From an uncultured Pelagibacteraceae bacterium (GTDB lineage: Bacteria > Pseudomonadota > Alphaproteobacteria > Pelagibacterales > Pelagibacteraceae): a stretch of 51,200 nt of DNA. The stretch lies in NCBI GenBank assembly GCA_902558225.1, contig CACEDG010000008.1, positions 1-51,200 on the forward strand, given 5' to 3'. Under the pieces are notes generated by a model that saw nothing but the letters and a program-made list of their open reading frames with translations, was not told where the DNA came from and ran no database searches. A program made the position numbers and the translations under genes. Below are positions 18,755 through 28,805 of this stretch, piece by piece (the first letter of the stretch is position 1; every line of letters begins with the position of its first letter).

Positions 18755-19213
18755 TTAAAAAGGAATTTCATCATCCATGTCGTTGGATATTTGAGAAACT
18801 TCTTCATTATTACCCATAGAAGATTGAGAATTATCATTTGAAATTCCTCCACCTGAATTACCTCCACCTAACATCGTAAGTGAAGAATTGTATCCTTGAA
18901 TAATAATTTCAGTTGAATACTTATCTTGACCAGATTGTTCATCTTTCCATTTTCGTGTTGTTAATTGTCCCTCAATATAAATTTGAGCTCCTTTTTTTAA
19001 ATATTGTTGAACTACATTTACCAACCCCTCATTAAATACAACTACACGGTGCCATTCAGTTTTTTCTTTTTTCTCACCTGTATTTTTATCTTTCCATGAT
19101 TGACTAGTTGCAAGGCTAAGTCTTGCAACACTTTTACCATTAACCATTTGTTTTATTTCAGGATCTGCGCCCAAACGACCTATTAAAAGTACTTTATTCA
19201 AACTTCCAGCCAT
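18755..19213 (-). CDS. ssb: Single-stranded DNA-binding protein
   Basis: Coats single-stranded DNA and recruits replication and repair enzymes. The 152 residues hold the OB-fold ([54 protein letters not shown]), a Gly/Ser/Asn-rich linker and the acidic tip MDDEIPF that docks partner proteins. It is divergent from uvrA across 91 nt, a conserved uvrA-ssb arrangement in proteobacteria, and heads a minus-strand run with gyrA. No LexA-like box is seen in the shared upstream region. Confidence 0.97.
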   Translation of the reverse strand: MAGSLNKVLLIGRLGADPEIKQMVNGKSVARLSLATSQSWKDKNTGEKKEKTEWHRVVVFNEGLVNVVQQYLKKGAQIYIEGQLTTRKWKDEQSGQDKYSTEIIIQGYNSSLTMLGGGNSGGGISNDNSQSSMGNNEEVSQISNDMDDEIPF

Positions 19214-19304
19214 AATATTTTATTAATTGTTTAATTTGTTAATTAGTTTTATATCACAATTTTACTCTGAATATTAATATTATTAAGTCAAAGCAACAAA
19301 AAAT

Positions 19305-22160
19305 ATGATTAAAAAGATACTTATTAAGGGGGCTAAAGAACATAATCTTAAGAATATTTCTTTGGAAATTCCAAAAGATAAATTTGTTGTGATAACTGGT
19401 TTGTCTGGATCAGGAAAGTCGTCATTGGCTTTTGATACAGTTTACGCTGAAGGTCAACGAAGATATGTAGAAAGTCTCTCAGCATATGCAAGACAATTTT
19501 TGGATAAAATGAAAAAACCAAATGTTGATCTTATAGAAGGATTAAGTCCTGCTATATCAATTGAGCAAAAAAATACATCAAAAAATCCAAGATCAACAGT
19601 TGCGACTGTCACTGAAATTTACGACTACATGAGAGTGTTGTACGCAAGAGCAGGTACACCATATTCACCATTTACAGGTAAGCCAATTAAGTCACAAACA
19701 ATCAGTCAAATTGTAGATAGAATTAAAGAGCTGCCAAAAAAAGCTACTATATACCTTTATTCTCCAGTCGTAAGAGGACGTAAGGGTGAATATAAAAAAG
19801 AAATTTTAGGATACAAAAAAAGAGGTTTTAGAAAGATTAAGATTGATAATATATTGTATGATATAGAAAAAATACCTGAATTAAATAAAAAGTTAAAACA
19901 TGATATTTCGATATTAGTTGACAGAATAGTGCTTAATTCATCTTTGGGTAATAGATTAGCAGAAAGTATCGAAACTTCGATAAATTTATCAAATGGTCTT
20001 TTGTTTGTTGAATACGAAGATGAAACATTGCCAAAAAAATTTAGAAAATTAGAGAAATTAATTTTTTCAACTAAATTTGCATGTCCTGAAAGTGGATTTA
20101 CAATTGAGGAAATAGAGCCTAGATTATTTTCTTTCAATAGTCCTTTTGGAGCTTGTGAGGAGTGTGAAGGTATAGGTGTGAAACTTAATGTTGATCCAAA
20201 CTTAGTTATACCAAATGAAAAAAAAAGTATAAGTGATGGTGCAATAGAACCATGGGCGAAAACAACAACATTGTATTATGCACAAACTTTGGCGTCATTG
20301 GCTAAGCATTACAGTTTTTCTCTTGATGAAAAGTGGTCAAAATTACCAAAAAAAATAAAAGATATCATACTTTACGGCTCTGATGATGAAGAAATAAAAT
20401 TTACCTATGATGATGGATATGAAAAATATTCGCATAAAAAAACATTTGAGGGCGTTATTAATAACTTAGAAAGAAGATATCTTGAGACCGATAGTGATTG
20501 GAAAAGAGAAGAAATATCTCAATATCAATCAGATACAAAATGTGAACGTTGTAATGGTCATAGATTAAAAGATGAAGCCCTTTGTGTAAAAATTGATGGC
20601 TTACACATTAGTGAGGTGACTGAAAAGTCAATTTTAGATGCAGCTAATTGGTTTGAAAATTTGAAGGATAATCTAGATAAAAGACAATTAAAAATTGCTG
20701 AACATATTTTAAAAGAAATAAATGAGAGGCTTAATTTTTTATTAAATGTTGGATTAGACTACCTTACGCTTTCCAGAGAGTCAGGCACATTATCGGGAGG
20801 TGAAGCACAAAGAATAAGATTAGCATCACAAATAGGTTCTGGTCTGACAGGAGTTTTATATGTTTTAGATGAACCTTCTATAGGACTTCATCAAAAAGAT
20901 AATGTAAAATTAATTAATGCCTTAAAAAGATTAAGAGATCTCGGTAATACAGTAATAGTGGTTGAGCATGACACTGAGACTATGGAGAATGCAGACCATA
21001 TTATCGATCTTGGACCAGAAGCAGGTAACAATGGAGGTCAAGTGGTTGCTCAAGGAACCTTTAAAGAAATTACTCAGAATAAAGATAGTATTACAGGTAA
21101 ATATCTTTCAAAAAAATTTAAAATTGAAATTCCAAAGAAAAGAAGACTAGCAAAAAATGGAAGGTTCATAGAAATCACAGGTGCTACAGGAAATAATTTG
21201 GATAATGTAAATCTTAAAATTCCATTAGGAAGTTTAACTTGTGTTACGGGTGTTTCAGGAAGTGGTAAATCAACTTTAGTGCTACAAACTCTTTATAACG
21301 CTTTAAACTTAACTTTAAATAATAACAAGTCTAGAAAAATTCCAAAACCTTTTAAAGGATTTAAAGGCACTGAATTAGTTGATAAGATAATTGATATTGA
21401 TCAATCGCCGATTGGAAGAACTCCCAGATCAAATCCTGCCACATATACTGGTGCCTTTGGTCCAATTAGAGACTGGTTTACAAGTTTACCAGAGTCAAAA
21501 TCTAGAGGCTATAAGCCTGGTAGATTCTCATTTAATGTAAAAGGTGGGAGATGTGAAGCATGTGAGGGTGATGGTGTTATTACTTATGAAATGCATTTCT
21601 TACCAGATGTTTATATCCAATGTGATGAATGTAAGGGTACAAGATATAATCGTGAAACTTTAGAAATTAAATTTAAAGATAAAAGTATTGCTGACGTATT
21701 AAATATGACAGTCGATGAAGGTTGTGAATATTTTGAAAATATCTCTAATATTAAAACAAAGTTACTAACATTAAAAAAAGTTGGTTTGGGTTACATAAAA
21801 ATAGGTCAACAGGCAACAACATTATCAGGAGGTGAAGCCCAAAGAATCAAACTAGCTAAAGAATTATCCAAAAGATCTACAGGTAGAACAATGTATATCC
21901 TTGATGAACCAACCACAGGTTTGCATCAGCATGATATCAAAAAATTACTTGAAATACTTCATACCTTTGTAGCTTTAGGTAATACAGTTGTTGTTATCGA
22001 ACATAATTTAGATGTTATAAAAACGGCTGATTATATTGTCGATATGGGTCCTGAAGGTGGTGTTAAAGGCGGTAAAATTATCGCAGAGGGAAAACCAGAG
22101 GAAATTTGCGCAATTGATAAAAGTTATACAGGAAAATTTTTAAGGCCACTTCTAAAATAA
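19305..22160 (+). CDS. uvrA: Excinuclease ABC subunit A
   Basis: DNA-damage recognition ATPase of nucleotide excision repair. The 951 residues hold two ABC modules: Walker [13 protein letters not shown] near residue 32 and [12 protein letters not shown] in the C-half, with signatures [12 protein letters not shown] and [12 protein letters not shown]. The second zinc module is complete (CEAC...CDEC). The first reads Cys260-Pro-Glu-Ser263 ... Cys284-x-x-Cys287, so one of the four usual Cys ligands is Ser. This may be a lineage feature. Transcribed away from ssb; a PuuD-like gene follows 45 nt downstream. Confidence 0.98.
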   Translation: MIKKILIKGAKEHNLKNISLEIPKDKFVVITGLSGSGKSSLAFDTVYAEGQRRYVESLSAYARQFLDKMKKPNVDLIEGLSPAISIEQKNTSKNPRSTVATVTEIYDYMRVLYARAGTPYSPFTGKPIKSQTISQIVDRIKELPKKATIYLYSPVVRGRKGEYKKEILGYKKRGFRKIKIDNILYDIEKIPELNKKLKHDISILVDRIVLNSSLGNRLAESIETSINLSNGLLFVEYEDETLPKKFRKLEKLIFSTKFACPESGFTIEEIEPRLFSFNSPFGACEECEGIGVKLNVDPNLVIPNEKKSISDGAIEPWAKTTTLYYAQTLASLAKHYSFSLDEKWSKLPKKIKDIILYGSDDEEIKFTYDDGYEKYSHKKTFEGVINNLERRYLETDSDWKREEISQYQSDTKCERCNGHRLKDEALCVKIDGLHISEVTEKSILDAANWFENLKDNLDKRQLKIAEHILKEINERLNFLLNVGLDYLTLSRESGTLSGGEAQRIRLASQIGSGLTGVLYVLDEPSIGLHQKDNVKLINALKRLRDLGNTVIVVEHDTETMENADHIIDLGPEAGNNGGQVVAQGTFKEITQNKDSITGKYLSKKFKIEIPKKRRLAKNGRFIEITGATGNNLDNVNLKIPLGSLTCVTGVSGSGKSTLVLQTLYNALNLTLNNNKSRKIPKPFKGFKGTELVDKIIDIDQSPIGRTPRSNPATYTGAFGPIRDWFTSLPESKSRGYKPGRFSFNVKGGRCEACEGDGVITYEMHFLPDVYIQCDECKGTRYNRETLEIKFKDKSIADVLNMTVDEGCEYFENISNIKTKLLTLKKVGLGYIKIGQQATTLSGGEAQRIKLAKELSKRSTGRTMYILDEPTTGLHQHDIKKLLEILHTFVALGNTVVVIEHNLDVIKTADYIVDMGPEGGVKGGKIIAEGKPEEICAIDKSYTGKFLRPLLK

Positions 22161-22205
22161 TAAAAAAATATTGTTATATTAAAAATTAATTAGTATATTC
22201 ATTTA

Positions 22206-22808
22206 ATGGGCAATCTACTATCATCTTTGTCAAAAACTATTCATACGTCTTTAGCTATAGCAATAATTTTATTTTTAGGACTATTTTATCAAAATGACGG
22301 TTTTAGTTTTGATAGACTTTTTTGGAGTTGGCTAGCTAGATTTGTACATGTTGTGGTTGGCATTATGTGGATCGGTTTACTTTGGTATTTTAATTTTGTT
22401 CAAATCCCAAATATGGCTAAAATTCCAGATGAACAGAAGCCAGCAATAGGAAAAGTGATTGCACCAGCAGCCTTATTTTATTTCAGATGGGCAGCTGCTT
22501 TTACAGTTATATCAGGTCTTATATTAGCTTGGCTTAACGGATACCTTCATGATGCAATGACACTAAGCATAGGCTCAGCTATTCCAAAACATACTGCGAT
22601 AGGAATTGGTATGTGGCTTGGTTTAATTATGGCTTTCAATGTTTGGTTTGTTATTTGGCCTAATCAAAAAAGGGCATTAGGAATTGTTGAATGTGATTCA
22701 GATATAAAAGCCAAATCTGCAAGAACTGCCATGATATTTTCAAGAACTAATACTTTATTATCAGTGCCAATGCTTTTGACAATGGTCGCTGCACAAAATT
22801 TATATTAG
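22206..22808 (+). CDS. PuuD-like (urate hydroxylase N-terminal domain) membrane protein
   Basis: Predicted inner-membrane protein of 200 residues with about four to five helices. The pattern FVHVVVGIMWIGLLWYFNFVQIP, FFRW-like YFRWAAAFTVISGL and MWLGLIMAFNVWFVIWPNQKRALG matches the membrane domain of PuuD-type urate hydroxylases (DUF989). The C-terminal cytochrome-like domain of full PuuD is absent, so urate oxidation should not be assumed. Histidines in the first helices (FVHVV, PKHTAIG) could bind haem. No purine genes lie nearby. It converges on secF with a 4-nt overlap. Confidence 0.75.
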   Translation: MGNLLSSLSKTIHTSLAIAIILFLGLFYQNDGFSFDRLFWSWLARFVHVVVGIMWIGLLWYFNFVQIPNMAKIPDEQKPAIGKVIAPAALFYFRWAAAFTVISGLILAWLNGYLHDAMTLSIGSAIPKHTAIGIGMWLGLIMAFNVWFVIWPNQKRALGIVECDSDIKAKSARTAMIFSRTNTLLSVPMLLTMVAAQNLY

Positions 22809-23692
22809 TTTTTACTTTCTTCTCTCAATACAGTTTTTTGCGAAACATTCAATCTAACTAAAATAGGATTTGCAATATATATGGACGAATAAGTTCCAAA
22901 AATAACTCCAAAGATCATTGCTAATGAAAAACCTTTTAAAATTTCACCACCAAAAAAGAATATTGATAACAAGGCTAATAAAGTTGTGATTGAGGTAATT
23001 AAAGTTCTAGATAAAGTTTCATTTATAGACGTATTGGTTAATTCAAAAATTTTTATATCTGAATATTTTCTGAGATTTTCTCTTACTCTATCATATATTA
23101 CAACAGTATCATTCATGGAATAACCAACTATGGTTAATACCGCTGCAACAATTGACAAATTTATTTCTAACCCTAGTAATGAAAATAAACCTAAAGTGAC
23201 TATAACATCATGAAATAATGCTAAAATTGCACCAAGACTAAACTGCCATTCAAATCTAATCCAGATATAAATCAGCATGAGAGTTAAGGCTACAGATATT
23301 GCTATAACACCTGATTTCAACAACTCTGAACTTACTTTAGGACCAACTTTTTCAACTCTTCTAAAGCTAAAATTATTTCCAAAAGATTTATCTAAACTTA
23401 GTTTGATTTCCTCTATTACGTTTTTGTTACTGTTGTTTTCAAACTTGATTAAAAAATCTGTTTTATTCCCAAAATTTTTTACCGAAACATCTCCTAAATT
23501 CATTTGACTTAAATTATCTCTTAATGATGAGGTGGTAATTTTTTGATCGTTTGATCTTAACTCAATCAATGTTCCACCCTTAAAATCAATACCAAAATTA
23601 AGTCCTTTAAAAATCAATAATAATAGAGAAATAGTAACCAAAGAAATTGAAAGTATATTAAAACGATTATAATATTTATTAAACGCTATCAT
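22805..23692 (-). CDS. secF: Protein translocase subunit SecF
   Basis: With SecD forms the proton-driven accessory complex that helps SecYEG export proteins. The 295 residues have the SecF signature GIDFKGGTLIELR near the N-terminus, a periplasmic loop, and the RND-like block of five helices with SIVAAVLTIVGYSMNDTVVIYDRVREN, the conserved SecF segment. Its start abuts the secD stop without a gap, so the two are co-translated. Complete length. Confidence 0.97.
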   Translation of the reverse strand: MIAFNKYYNRFNILSISLVTISLLLLIFKGLNFGIDFKGGTLIELRSNDQKITTSSLRDNLSQMNLGDVSVKNFGNKTDFLIKFENNSNKNVIEEIKLSLDKSFGNNFSFRRVEKVGPKVSSELLKSGVIAISVALTLMLIYIWIRFEWQFSLGAILALFHDVIVTLGLFSLLGLEINLSIVAAVLTIVGYSMNDTVVIYDRVRENLRKYSDIKIFELTNTSINETLSRTLITSITTLLALLSIFFFGGEILKGFSLAMIFGVIFGTYSSIYIANPILVRLNVSQKTVLREESKN

Positions 23693-25246
23693 TTAAATCA
23701 AATTTCCCTTCTCTTTATTCTTTGAGACATATAAAGCAGTTAATAATCTTGCAATAAAATAGACTGAAAATAGTGTTGTAAAAATTCCTATACCTAATGT
23801 TAAAGAAAATCCTTTAATCGGCCCAGATCCCATAAAAAACAATATTATCGCGGCTAATAAAGTCGTTATATTTGCATCTAAAATTGCAGTTCTAGATTTT
23901 GTGTATCCGCTATCGAATGCTATAAGATTATTTCTTTCACTTTTTAATTCTTCTTTAATTCTCTCAAAAATTAAAACATTTGCATCAACCGCCATACCAA
24001 CGGTTAAAATTATACCAGCTATTCCAGGAAGAGTTAATGTTGCCTCAAAAATTGTTAAAATACCAACCAAAAAAAGTAAATTTAAAATTAATGCTAAATT
24101 AGTGATCAGACCAAATATTTTATATTTTACAAAGATAAAAAGAATAACAAGAAAAAAACCAATTATTAAAGCAATTAAACCTGCATTAATTGAGTCTTGT
24201 CCTAAATCTGGACCAACAGTTCTCTCCTCGATTATATTCAAGGGTGCAGGTAATGCACCAGATCGAAGTAAAAGTGCTAAATCTGTTGCCGATTGAAAAG
24301 TAAATCCACCACTAATTTGTCCTGAACCACTTGCAATTGTATCTCTTATAACTGGGGCGCTTATAATTTTGCCATCTAAAACTATAGCCAATTGTTTTCC
24401 AATACCTGTTGATGTTGCCTTACCAAATCTTTTTGCACCTACCCTATCAAGTGTAAAAGTTACAACAGTTTCATTAGTTTCACTATCCATCCTCGGTTGA
24501 GCATCTAAAAGATTTTCACCGCTTAGAATTATTCTTTTACTTACCATTGCTTCTTCAGACTCATCCTCATATTCCAATTTTTCAGCTCCAAAAGAGTCCT
24601 CAGTGTTATTCGTAACAAACCTAAAAGTTAGGTTTGCAGTTTTACCTAGTAAAGATTTTATTCTCATGGGATCGTCTAATCCTGGTAATTCAACTAAAAT
24701 TCTATCGTTACCTCTCTTCAGAATATTTGGTTCATTTGTACCTATTTCGTCAATTCTTCGCCTTACTATTTCTAAAGCTTGATCTTGAGAAGATGTTTTA
24801 AGTTCGATTAGACCTTGTCTTGAATAATTTACAATAAAAAAATTATTTTCCTCAAAAATTTCTAGTTGATGAGACTTAAATCTTGGATAGTAAGGATTTA
24901 ACTCACTTTCTTCATCTGTAAAAGTTTCTAAAATAAATTGCTTATTTTTCTGATCGGTTGAAAATAAAATTTTTTGATTATTTAACTTTATATTATTTAT
25001 TCTTATATTTTTATCTTTAAAATAATTTCTTAAACTTATTGTAAAATTTTGTAATTTTTGTTCTATTACAGGGGTATTATCAATTTCTAAAAGAAGATAA
25101 GATCCTCCCTGTAAATCTAAACCTAAATTAATCTTTTTATTAAGTAATGAATTGCTAAATTTTAAAATATTTGAAGATGCTATAAAAATAAATAACAAAG
25201 AAATAGATATAATAAAAATTATTCTAAATTTTGAAAAATATAACAC
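23693..25246 (-). CDS. secD: Protein translocase subunit SecD
   Basis: Partner of SecF in the Sec export machinery. The 517 residues show one N-terminal helix, GLDLQGGSYLLLEID (the SecD counterpart of the DFKGG motif), a large periplasmic part with RRRIDEIGTNEPNI, and six C-terminal helices including GIAGIILTVGMAVDANVLIFERIKEEL with the functional Asp. It lies between yajC (16 nt upstream) and secF, the standard operon order. Confidence 0.97.
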   Translation of the reverse strand: MLYFSKFRIIFIISISLLFIFIASSNILKFSNSLLNKKINLGLDLQGGSYLLLEIDNTPVIEQKLQNFTISLRNYFKDKNIRINNIKLNNQKILFSTDQKNKQFILETFTDEESELNPYYPRFKSHQLEIFEENNFFIVNYSRQGLIELKTSSQDQALEIVRRRIDEIGTNEPNILKRGNDRILVELPGLDDPMRIKSLLGKTANLTFRFVTNNTEDSFGAEKLEYEDESEEAMVSKRIILSGENLLDAQPRMDSETNETVVTFTLDRVGAKRFGKATSTGIGKQLAIVLDGKIISAPVIRDTIASGSGQISGGFTFQSATDLALLLRSGALPAPLNIIEERTVGPDLGQDSINAGLIALIIGFFLVILFIFVKYKIFGLITNLALILNLLFLVGILTIFEATLTLPGIAGIILTVGMAVDANVLIFERIKEELKSERNNLIAFDSGYTKSRTAILDANITTLLAAIILFFMGSGPIKGFSLTLGIGIFTTLFSVYFIARLLTALYVSKNKEKGNLI

Positions 25247-25262
25247 TTTAATATTATGAAAG

Positions 25263-25550
25263 TTATTTCTTAACTTCTTGAGAATTCATTAGGCTTTGAA
25301 TACCAGTGCCCCTTATAACTTCTACAGTTACATTGTCTGCAATTTCAACTTCCACCTTGTCATTATCTACAACTCTTGTGATAACTCCCGTTATCCCTCC
25401 TGAAGTAACAACTTTGTCTCCTTTTTTCAAATTCTCCACCATAGCTTTGTGTTCTTTAACCTTTTTTTGTTGAGGCCTTATTAAGAAAAAGTAAAAAATA
25501 ACAAAAATTAGTATAAGAGGTATAAATTGACCTATTCCTGAACTTTCCAT
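25263..25550 (-). CDS. yajC: Sec translocase accessory protein YajC
   Basis: Small single-pass membrane protein that associates with SecDF and SecYEG. The 95 residues have one helix (FIPLILIFVIFYFFLIRPQQKK, with the RPQ end typical of YajC) followed by a small soluble beta domain (LKKGDKVVTSGGITGVITRV). It heads the yajC-secD-secF group. A 54-nt gap separates it from serS, and an AAGGAG-like site is present just before the ATG. Confidence 0.95.
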   Translation of the reverse strand: MESSGIGQFIPLILIFVIFYFFLIRPQQKKVKEHKAMVENLKKGDKVVTSGGITGVITRVVDNDKVEVEIADNVTVEVIRGTGIQSLMNSQEVKK

Positions 25551-25604
25551 AAAACTCCTTAATTAAAATTGAATTTTTATACCATCTATTGAATTAAAAC
25601 AACT

Positions 25605-26864
25605 TTAATTCAATGAGATTTTTTCAAGATTATTCATATAAGGTCTCAAAACTTTTGGAACTGTAACTGACCCATCTTTTTGCTGATAATTTTCTAGAAT
25701 AGCAATCAGAGTTCTGCCAATAGCTAATCCACTTCCATTTAAGGTTCCAACATAAAGCGTTTCCTTTTTTGAATTTTTGTATCTCGATTTCATTCGCACA
25801 GCTTGAAATGTAGAGCAAGATGAACAGGATGAAATTTCACGATATTTATTTTCTGATGGAAGCCAAACTTCAATATCATAAGTTTTCTCAGCACTAAAAC
25901 CCATATCACCACTACATAGAATCATTTTTCTATAAGGTAATTCCAATAAATCTAATATACCTGTTGCACAAGTTGTCATTCTTTCTAATTCCTCATGACA
26001 CTTTTCTTGTTCAACTATACTTACCAATTCAACTTTATAAAATTGATGTTGTCTAATCATTCCCTTTGTATCTTTGCCATAACTACCTGCTTCTTTTCTG
26101 AAGCATGGTGTTGAAGCAACGAATCTCATGGGTAAAGAGCTATTTTCTACTATCTTGTCCTTAACAATATTAGTTAGTATCACCTCAGCAGTTGGGATTA
26201 AAAATTTTCTATCTGATCCTTTTTCAAGTTTTACCTCAAATTGATCATTTTCAAATTTAGGAAGTTGGCCTGTACCATACATTGTATTATCAGATGCTAG
26301 TAATGGTGGTGAAATTTCTAAATATCCATTTTTTAAGATATGAGTATCCAACATAAAATTTGATAAGGCTCGCTCTAGTAAAGCTAATCTATTTTTAACA
26401 AAAACAAATCTTGCACCAGTTGTTTTAGTTGCAAGATCAAAATCTAACATTTTTAAATTTTCACCTATTTCATAATGAGACTTAGGTTCAAATTCAAAAT
26501 TAGGTATTTTGCCAAATTTTCCAATTTCAATATTATCGTTCTCATCTTTTCCGATCGGAACATCTGGATGGGGAACGTTAGGTAAATTAGATAGAATATT
26601 ATCCAAATTTTCTTTTACTAATTTTTGTTTCTTTGTTATTTCATCAATTTCTGAGGAAATTTCCTTGGATTTTTCAAACAAAGATTTGTCTTTGGACTTA
26701 GAAATTTCTTTTTTTTCTTTCTCTAAGGTTTCTTTTTTTAAGATTAGTTCTCTATTTTCAACATCTAAATTTTGTATTTCATCTAAATCAATTTTTATGG
26801 TTCTTTTTTCAATGGCTAACTTGAAGGCTTTAAAATCTTTTCTTATTTCTTTTATATTATGCAT
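25605..26864 (-). CDS. serS: Seryl-tRNA synthetase
   Basis: Charges tRNA-Ser (one such tRNA lies at 9851). The 419-residue class II enzyme begins with the long antiparallel coiled-coil arm (about residues 25-105, rich in Lys/Glu) that contacts the tRNA variable arm, followed by the catalytic core: TAEVILTNI, motif 2 in RFVASTPCFRKEAGSYGKDTKG, and motif 3 LNGSGLAIGRTLIAILEN. Its 5' end overlaps tatC by 8 nt. Confidence 0.97.
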   Translation of the reverse strand: MHNIKEIRKDFKAFKLAIEKRTIKIDLDEIQNLDVENRELILKKETLEKEKKEISKSKDKSLFEKSKEISSEIDEITKKQKLVKENLDNILSNLPNVPHPDVPIGKDENDNIEIGKFGKIPNFEFEPKSHYEIGENLKMLDFDLATKTTGARFVFVKNRLALLERALSNFMLDTHILKNGYLEISPPLLASDNTMYGTGQLPKFENDQFEVKLEKGSDRKFLIPTAEVILTNIVKDKIVENSSLPMRFVASTPCFRKEAGSYGKDTKGMIRQHQFYKVELVSIVEQEKCHEELERMTTCATGILDLLELPYRKMILCSGDMGFSAEKTYDIEVWLPSENKYREISSCSSCSTFQAVRMKSRYKNSKKETLYVGTLNGSGLAIGRTLIAILENYQQKDGSVTVPKVLRPYMNNLEKISLN

Positions 26865-27627
26865 CAGAATTTTTTATATTTTTATTTTCAATAAACTTTA
26901 CTGAAAATATAGATAATTCATATAATATTAATAATGGAATTGCTAAACCAATTTGAGTAATTGGATCAGGTGGTGTTAGTAATGCTGCTGCTGTAAATAT
27001 AATTACTACAACATATTTTCTTCTTTTTTTTAAAAACTCGGAGTCAACTATGCCTATTCTTGCTAGCAAACTAAGAACAACAGGTAATTGAAAGCTGATT
27101 CCAAATGCAAAAATGAGTTTCATTACTAAAGATAAATATTCATTCACTTTTGCCTCTAGTTGTATGGGTAGATTTGTTGACAAACCACTACTTTCAAATG
27201 ATAAAAAAAATTTAATCGCTAATGGCATTATTAAATAATAAACTAAAATTCCTCCGAGAAAAAAAAGTATAGGAGTTAAAACTAGGTAGGGTAAAATTGC
27301 ATTTTTTTCATGTTTGTAAAGTCCAGGTGCAATAAATTTCCAAATCTGCATTAAAATAAATGGGCATGTTACAAAAAAAGCTGTAAAAAAAGAAACTTTT
27401 AAATAAGTTAAAAAAGTTTCTTGTAATGCTGTAAAAATCAATCTTCTATCAACACCATCGTTTTTTACCGCTTGGGCATAAGGATCTACTAAAAAACCAT
27501 ATAAATGCTCTGCAAAAAAATAACATCCAATGAAAAATATTATTAAGAAAATAAAACTGTGTATCAATCTTTTTCTTAATTCAGCAATATGACTTATGAA
27601 GCCACTTTCATTTTCATTATGACTCAT
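26857..27627 (-). CDS. tatC: Twin-arginine translocase subunit TatC
   Basis: Main receptor of the Tat pathway, which exports folded, often cofactor-bearing proteins. The 256 residues have six predicted helices, the family start HIAELRKRLIHS, the YPEFLW-like acidic region and the conserved FLSFESS and FGISFQLPVVL segments. It overlaps tatB by 11 nt and serS by 8 nt. A likely client in this window is the M48 protease at 13010. Confidence 0.96.
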   Translation of the reverse strand: MSHNENESGFISHIAELRKRLIHSFIFLIIFFIGCYFFAEHLYGFLVDPYAQAVKNDGVDRRLIFTALQETFLTYLKVSFFTAFFVTCPFILMQIWKFIAPGLYKHEKNAILPYLVLTPILFFLGGILVYYLIMPLAIKFFLSFESSGLSTNLPIQLEAKVNEYLSLVMKLIFAFGISFQLPVVLSLLARIGIVDSEFLKKRRKYVVVIIFTAAALLTPPDPITQIGLAIPLLILYELSIFSVKFIENKNIKNSDA

Positions 27628-27829
27628 CTTTATTTTTCTCTTTTTTTTCTATTTGATTATCATCAACTTCGATATTTGAGACTTCGTTTTGAATATTGTT
27701 GATATATTTTTTTGCTGTGCCAATCCATGATCCAACTTTTTTTAACATTATAGGAAAATCTTTTGGACCAAGTACGACAATTGCAATGGCAACAACAATT
27801 AAAATCTCAAACCAACCAATTGTAGGCAT
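27617..27829 (-). CDS. tatB: Twin-arginine translocase subunit TatB
   Basis: Forms the substrate-receptor complex with TatC. The protein is short, 70 residues: an N-terminal helix (IGWFEILIVVAIAIVVLGPKDFP, with the Glu in the helix as in TatB), an amphipathic helix (IMLKKVGSWIGTAKKYINNIQNEV) and a short charged tail. Many TatBs have longer tails; this fits the streamlined genome. The position between tatA and tatC decides the assignment as TatB over a second TatA. Confidence 0.9.
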   Translation of the reverse strand: MPTIGWFEILIVVAIAIVVLGPKDFPIMLKKVGSWIGTAKKYINNIQNEVSNIEVDDNQIEKKEKNKDES

Positions 27830-27834
27830 GTGAT

Positions 27835-28035
27835 TTATTCTTTTTTATTAGTATCTTGATTTTCGTCGGAAATATTTTTGGGTTCATTATCTTCATTCAC
27901 ATCTGAAGCCATACCCTTTTTAAAACTTTTTATCCCTTTAGCGACATCACCCATTAAACTAGAGATTTTACCTCTACCGAAGAGTAAAACTACAAGTATT
28001 ACAACAATCGCTATTTGCCAAATTCCAATGCTCAT
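27835..28035 (-). CDS. tatA: Twin-arginine translocase subunit TatA
   Basis: Oligomerises to form the Tat translocation pathway. 66 residues: a short N-terminal membrane helix ([19 protein letters not shown]), then the FGRGKI hinge and an amphipathic helix ([16 protein letters not shown]), followed by an acidic tail. It starts the tatA-tatB-tatC-serS group. The 68 nt upstream, after scpB, may hold a promoter, but none is clear. Confidence 0.94.
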   Translation of the reverse strand: MSIGIWQIAIVVILVVLLFGRGKISSLMGDVAKGIKSFKKGMASDVNEDNEPKNISDENQDTNKKE

Positions 28036-28103
28036 ATAAAACTTATATCCTTTTTATTAATGATTTAAAAGTACCTTTTTATTAACTTTCTAATATTTCA
28101 AAT

Positions 28104-28805
28104 CTATTTTTTATCTTCTGTATCAAGAGTGCTGCTAAGCATTTCATCAATATTTGAATAAATATTCTCTTTTTTTTCTTCCTGTTTCTCTTTATAAAAT
28201 TTTCCAGTTCCAAATACTGCGTTGTCAATATTTGTACTATCAATCAGTCCAGCAGCACCTAACTCATCAACGGTTGGTAAATCAGATAGTTTCTGGAGGT
28301 TAAAATGACTTAAAAAATCGTCTGTCGTTTTATATTGAATTGGTCTTCCCGGTACATCCTTCCTTCCACCTGGCTTTACCCAATTGAGTTCCATTAAAAT
28401 TTCTAGAGTATTAGTACCAAAAGCTACTCCCCTAATCTCCTCTATTTCAGCTCTAGTAACTGGTTGATGGTAAACTATAATTGCAAGTGTCTCTATTGCT
28501 GCTTTAGATAATTTCTTTTCAACTGTTTTTTCTTGGATCATTAATTTTGATAGATGTGGTGAAGTTCTAAAAGACCATTTTTTAGAAATACATACTAAGT
28601 TTATACCACGACTTGAATATTCTGTTTGTAGCTTCATTAATACTTTTTCAACATCAATTTTTTTTGATATCTTGTTACTAATAGTCTCGATATCTAAAGG
28701 CTCAGCAGCAGCAAAAACTATTGCTTCAATCTCTTTCTCTACAGAGGATAATTTACTAGGAAATTCTATTATATTATTTTTTTTTTTTATCTTTTTTTTA
28801 ATCAT
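28104..28805 (-). CDS. scpB: Segregation and condensation protein B
   Basis: Winged-helix partner of SMC-ScpA in chromosome condensation. The 233 residues contain two winged-helix units: [21 protein letters not shown] at the start and [25 protein letters not shown]-like [20 protein letters not shown], the family hallmark, followed by [20 protein letters not shown]. The C-terminal tail after about residue 185 is charged. Its ATG overlaps the scpA stop as ATGA. Confidence 0.95.
   Translation of the reverse strand: [233 protein letters not shown]

Noticed and set aside
19214-19304. LexA/SOS box between ssb and uvrA
   Set aside because: No GTTC-N7-GTTC-type or other convincing LexA palindrome in the 91 nt; SOS control is not supported.
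19757-20137. 126-codon minus-strand frame inside uvrA
   Set aside because: Antisense shadow of a conserved part of uvrA, no family resemblance.
22206-22808. Full urate hydroxylase PuuD
   Set aside because: Only the membrane domain is present; the cytochrome-like domain is missing and no purine catabolism genes are near.
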